DNA of 64,000 nucleotides from Blattamonas nauphoetae (Eukaryota > Preaxostyla > Oxymonadida): the NCBI GenBank assembly GCA_033064195.1, contig JARBJD010000189.1, forward strand, positions 1 to 64,000, in the 5' to 3' direction. The position numbers and the translations under genes are program-made. Shown here piece by piece: positions 59,701 through 64,000 of this stretch. The notes under the pieces are model-generated. The model was not told the origin of the DNA, made no database searches, and saw only the letters and a list, made by a program, of their open reading frames with translations. How positions within the stretch are numbered: position 1 is the stretch's first letter; each line of letters opens with the position of its first letter.

Positions 59701-62548
59701 TCTCCCCAACCAACACACGCTCCCCTCACTCCAACCTCGCCTCGTCACTCCCAAACCCTTCTCTCCTCCAGAGCTCGCTCTCTGCCTCTCCACTCCAATC
59801 GTCCATCTCATCATCTCCACTCCAATCTTCTTTCTCGTCATCTCCATCGACATGCTCGTCGGAAGTGTCGTTGGCTGTTCGAAGCGAGATCGCGGAACCA
59901 CTGTTCTGGATTTTGAACCATCTTGTGAGCGATGGGGATGAGGGAGTGATTGAGAGGGTGTTGGAGTTGGGAGTGCTCTCGTCGTTATTGTTCTTCCCCA
60001 CTCACTCGCTGAACTCAAAGTTGATGAAGAAGGCTGCGTTTGTTACGTCGGCGTCGTCACTTGAGAAGGTTTGTGTCACTCCCTTCATCGTCTTCTTCCC
60101 TTTCACACCATTCTTCACTCCTCCTTCATCCTCTCTCTCCTCTCTTCCTCGCATCTCATCCTACCTCCCCTCTCTTTCTTCCTTCACATCCTCTCTCTCC
60201 CTTCTTCCCCCTCCCCTCCCCTCATCCACCCTCCCTCATCTCCCTCTCCTCCTCTCCTCTTCAGGTCCCCTTCCTGTCGCTGATGGTGCTGAGTGAGATT
60301 GTCCAAGGCTCCCACTCGCAAGTGCGTCGAGTGGTGGACGGAGGCCTCCTGCGCTGTGTCGCCAAAGTGCTCGAGATTGTCGGAGGTAGGAAAAGCCTGC
60401 ACGGTCTGTCTCTCTCTCCCTTCGAGTCCACATGGCTCACTTCTCTTCTGTTGTTGTGTTTACTCTCATCGTCACTTCTTTGTTTTCCACAACCTCAATC
60501 ACATCCATCCTCTTTTTCTTCTTCTGTTCTCTCTTCATCTCTCTTCATCATTCATCCTTCTCTCCTCCCTCCCTCCATCCCTTCCCTCCCCCTCTCAGTC
60601 TACTCCTGCCGCATCCTCCTCCGAATCGCCCAAAGCGGCTCCCGCGTCTCTTCCCCCTCTCCCCTCTTCCTCCTCCCCTCCTCCTTCATCTCCCGCGAGC
60701 CTGTCCGCTTCTCCGCACACTCTGACCCTCCCAAAACTGACATCTCCCCTCGACCATCTCACCCAAACTCTTTCTTCTCTGCTTTCACTCCCGAACTGCT
60801 TCTCTCTGCGCTGGCAATGTTCTCGTCTTCATCGTCATCGCATCTGGCGCAGACGATCGCACTGTTTTTCATCTTCTTGTTCGCTGGAAGGGTGTTCCCA
60901 TCGTCTCTGCTGGGATTGGTGCAGACAGTTCTCGGAGGCGAGAAAGAGGGAAGAGAGCGAAAGAGAGACAAGAGGAAGGGAGACAAGAAGGACACCGAAG
61001 AAAAAAACAAGAAAACCGGAGAAGAAACAACAAAACGTGAAAAAGACGTTCTCTCCGCGCTTCAGACACTCTGGCTGCATCCATCCGACGTCAATCGCCT
61101 CAACGACGACGCTTTCGACCAAATCAAACGCGATCCGATCAGTTTAAGCGCCGTTCTGAGCGAACTAGCAGACGAAGAGCGTGGAAGGAGACTCGAACCA
61201 GCACTGTCTCAATTCCCGTCCATCCCGTCCGCTGCCCAATACCTAAGTTCGCCGAGAGATGTCATGGAAATGTCGACACAGCGTCCGTTTTGGTCTCATC
61301 CTTCGTCGAATGGCGTGCTTCTGTTGGGAGAGTCGGCAGTGTCGCTCTCGTCCACTCCAACCACGCTCGTCCTCATACCGACGTTCATGACGGGTCTGTG
61401 GCGGTTTGTGTGTGTTGTGGGGAGTGAGGAGAAGAGGGAGGATGAGAGAGTTGGTGTGTGTGATGTGGAGGGAGGGAAGGGGAGGACTGGAAGTGTTGTT
61501 CAGCCTTCTTCACTTTCTCCTCTTTCGCCAACCAATCAACTCCACTCACCTCTCACCTCAAACGCTCCCACATCCTCTCCTTTCTCTTCCCCTCCACACA
61601 CACCAACATTCGCCTCCTCCCCTCCCAACCCCCTCTCCATCCACCAACAACTCCACTCAGCTGTGACAAGCTCAGCTCTCCCTCCATCCCAACCAGGTGC
61701 AGACAGGAAGAACGAGAATCCGCTCGTGAAGAGACGGGCAGAGGGACAGAAGAGCCGAACACAGTCGCTACATTCGGTTTCGAGTGTGAGGCATTCGTCA
61801 AGGTTCAAGGTGGGAAAGAAGGAGGAAGGCGGAAGGTGTGGAAAGAGGCTGATTTTTGAGATTCTTCACTCCAATCTCGATCTCCATTTTCGTTTTATTT
61901 CGTCTTTTCTCATCTTTCCATCTGACTTTCCTCTCATCTTCTCTTATCTCATCTCCCCTCTCCCTCACCTTCTCTCCTCTAATCTTCATTCATCCTCTCT
62001 CATCTCCCTCCCCTCCCCAGCCCTCCCTCGCTCGGTCTGCTCTCCACCACCTCTCTCTTCCCATCCCACTTCGTGTCAGTCGTCGGATGTGTCGCTGCCT
62101 CTGTCGGCATGCAGTCGTCTGGCGAGGTTCTCGTCGGCGGGAGTGTCGGAGGAAGAGTGAGCGGATGGAAGGAAGGACAGGAGCTGGGAATCCAGCTCGA
62201 CATGACACGGTTTGTGGAGGATTGTGTTCTCCTCTCTCTGCTCACTCCTCTCTTCCTTCCTCTCTTCTTACCTCTTCTCCTTCCATTTTTTTTGCGAATC
62301 TCTCTCTTCTCTCTCATCACCTTTCACACCTCTCAACTTCCTGATTCTCTTTCAGCCGAACTGCCGTCTTCTTCGTCGACAACACACCCCTCCCCTTCGT
62401 CTTCACGCGCCTCCCACCCAACCTCGCCATTGCGGTCACTCTGACTCAGCCAGGCTCGTCTGTTCGCTTCGTCTCGCTGAACGAGATCACGAAAGATCAA
62501 CTAATTCCCCAACCTCCCCAATCTCTGACGATCAATTCCCGACTCTAA
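56719..62548 (+). CDS. NEK-family kinase with ARM-like repeats and C-terminal SPRY-like domain
   Basis: Thirteen exons join in frame: 56719-56764, 56822-57120, 57151-57274, 57316-57418, 57462-57648, 57680-57795, 57833-57933, 57978-59286, 59396-60068, 60265-60385, 60599-61802, 62021-62209 and 62356-62548. The kinase is canonical NEK: YTFLRKIGQGAYGRVYLA, VVK lysine, HRDIKSENVYL, DFGVSRNL, GTPFYMSPEL and YNSKSDIWSLGVLLYE. A Gln/Ser/Pro linker leads to about 800 residues of helical ARM/HEAT-like sequence (VVRVLGEMLVSGDPEPTLDA) with long Ser/Pro low-complexity stretches. The last two exons form an SPRY-like unit (FVSVVGCVAASVGMQSSGEV ... GQELGIQLDMTRRTAVFFVD). NEKs act at basal bodies, cilia and mitotic structures; ARM and SPRY parts probably choose partners. 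The smallest introns are 30 and 31 nt. The 30-nt one (57121-57150) is also in frame, so it may be retained. Confidence 0.85.
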
Positions 62549-62836
62549 TGTTTTTTTGACTTGGTGAATACCTTTCGATGGTTTCACCGCTTTTGGTGTT
62601 CGGAATATGACCAGTTTTGATTTTTCCCATTTTTTGTGATGATCATCATGTTTACCCGTTTCTTCATTTCAAACATACTTCTGTAAAGAATATGATTAAG
62701 ATTGTACTCTATTAAATCCATATTTCGAGATGAAAATGTTGAAAAAGGAAGAATTAAAGAATAATCGACAAAAACAATGGGTGAAAAGAATTGACGAAAA
62801 TTGATATATTGTGAACAGAAACGAACGAAAATGGAA
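62549..62836. other. Convergent 3' spacer
   Basis: The NEK gene and the MINDY-like gene end tail to tail here. AT-rich, with no gene or repeat seen; both 3' processing signals presumably lie in it. Confidence 0.5.
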
Positions 62837-64000
62837 CTACAATATCGGCTCTGTGCCGTTCCAATCAAATCCACACTTCGGGAAGGCTGTAGAGAGGACT
62901 TGTTCGAGCGGCGGAGTCAGATCGCGAGCGTGGTGAGAATTCTTCGTTGTCGAAGATGAAAGGAGAGAGGGGGCTGGAGAGACGAGAGAGGATCGAGAAA
63001 AAGAAGAGAAGGACGAGAATTGTACGATATGGAAGAAATAAGAACATGTTGATGGTGGTGGAACGAAGATGTGAAAGACAACAACAATTTGGAGAATAAT
63101 CAAGCCAAAAACGCATACACATCGTCAATTTGATCTCTTCATCCTGTTTTCCGAACTGATCGTAGAAGAACACGTTCAGTTCCCAGCTTTCGTCCAGGTC
63201 GATTTGGATTTGACTGTTGCCAGCATTTTTCTGACTATATCCCTGCTCAAACAAAGCATCTATCAATGTCTGAGATGTGGCATCAATCCAGATGGTTGAA
63301 TAATGGCTTTCGTAAAGAACCACCCATATTCCAGCAGTAGGGTATTTTAGGTTGATCCCCACTTCCATTTGCGAATAATAGTCAAAAATCGACAAAAACC
63401 CAATATCCGAGCGAGAGCTGATTCCTTGAAGAGTGAGACTGTCTGAAGTCTTGTCAGAGGCTTCAAATTGACGCTCGCCATCGAAGCAGTGGGCATGGGC
63501 CTTCCCAGTGATCAGAAGATTCACAAGTTCGTGAGTCGCATAGTCACGTTCGTCAATCATTCCCATTTCGCTTTCAAGGCCCATTTCAGATTTTGTGGTG
63601 TCGGTTCCGTGGGTGAGGAGGAGAGAGAGGAGAAAGGAGACGATTCCAAGGGTGGAGGAGAATATAGAGACCATGGAAGAGATGGTATCGACAACAAGAG
63701 ATTTTGAGTCAAGATCCACTCTCTGGAAAGAGGAGGAAGGGTAAGAGAATTGTGATCTTGTTGTTGCGTTCTTCACTGCTTCTGAAGACGGTTTGGCAAG
63801 ACAAACACTCTCGTTGGGTGATGCTATCCACAAAATATCCGCAAGGGCGTGTACAAGCAAATACTGCTGTTGCTGCGAGTAGATGTTGTGGTCGATTTCA
63901 TCCACCGAACCACTTCTTGCTTGGTGCGCCTTCATCTGCTTAATAATCATTGCCTGCACTGACGCCAAGACTCCGCAAGGGCCTCCTTCCAATTGGACGA
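62837..64000 (-). CDS. MINDY-3/4-type deubiquitinase, 3' part
   Basis: Partial at the right edge, since the start lies beyond the window. The first visible residues are VQLEGGPCGVLASVQAMIIK, the catalytic-Cys region of MINDY-3/4 (DUF4205) enzymes, with oxyanion Gln in VQ and nucleophile Cys in GGPCG. Further on are IGFLSIFDYYSQMEVGINLK and GIWVVLYESHYSTIW, the conserved His motif. The C-terminal exon ends FPKCGFDWNGTEPIL then TAG, matching the family's WNG.EP.L end. One intron lies between about 63106 (after KLTM) and 62975, and a hydrophobic stretch near MVSIFSSTLGIVSFLLSLLL may instead mark another intron. MINDY enzymes cleave Lys48-linked ubiquitin chains. All visible catalytic residues are kept, so it is likely active. 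Confidence 0.85.

Overview
The window looks like nuclear DNA of an intron-bearing protist. Genes are dense on both strands. Introns are GT-AG and very short (about 30 to 150 nt), and TAA, TAG and TGA all act as stops. Protein-kinase and parallel-beta-helix-like surface-protein families are abundant. This fits a Preaxostyla/oxymonad-type metamonad such as Blattamonas, but that assignment is inference from gene style, not from a marker gene.

Left third (1-20.7 kb): a decayed acidic gene (1-1972), then repeated minus-strand kinase genes. Gene A (2300-4958) is the most striking: a protein kinase joined to two RRM domains and two PABC/MLLE domains, in effect a kinase fused to a poly(A)-binding-protein-like tail. 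Gene B (7714-10900) has almost the same kinase but ends in three SPRY/B30.2-like domains. Gene C (15602-19467) has another kinase and two SPRY-like domains, the second split by a 1.4-kb palindromic insertion. Between them, on the plus strand, lie broken beta-helix/kinase genes, so the locus is a series of convergent pairs.

Middle (20.8-42.8 kb): a 7.1-kb composite insertion (20797-27902) with nested non-autonomous DNA transposons; gene D (28029-31863; kinase plus four SPRY-like domains, apparently intact); gene E (32282-39218; kinase plus SPRY-like domains, split by a 4.3-kb TA-flanked transposon that contains a second transposon carrying decayed coding sequence); and gene F (39650 to about 42.8 kb; ARM-like region, long coiled coil, acidic stretch, SPRY-like domain).

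Transposon graveyard (42.8-54.8 kb): fragments of pogo/Tigger-type transposases, foldback elements with 4-bp target duplications, elements with TTA/TAA duplications, a tRNA-like sequence, and a candidate polytopic membrane-protein gene (51661-53375).

Right end (56.7-64 kb): two well-resolved host genes, a 13-exon NEK kinase-ARM-SPRY-like gene (56719-62548, plus) and the 3' part of a MINDY-3/4-type deubiquitinase gene (62837-64000, minus).

The SPRY-like module is the common thread: it closes genes B to F and the NEK gene, behind different catalytic or scaffold N-termini. A likely reading is a family of signalling or scaffold proteins whose C-terminal recognition modules have been shuffled and expanded, then interrupted by recent DNA transposition. 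No retrovirus-, LTR- or Polinton-type element was recognised.
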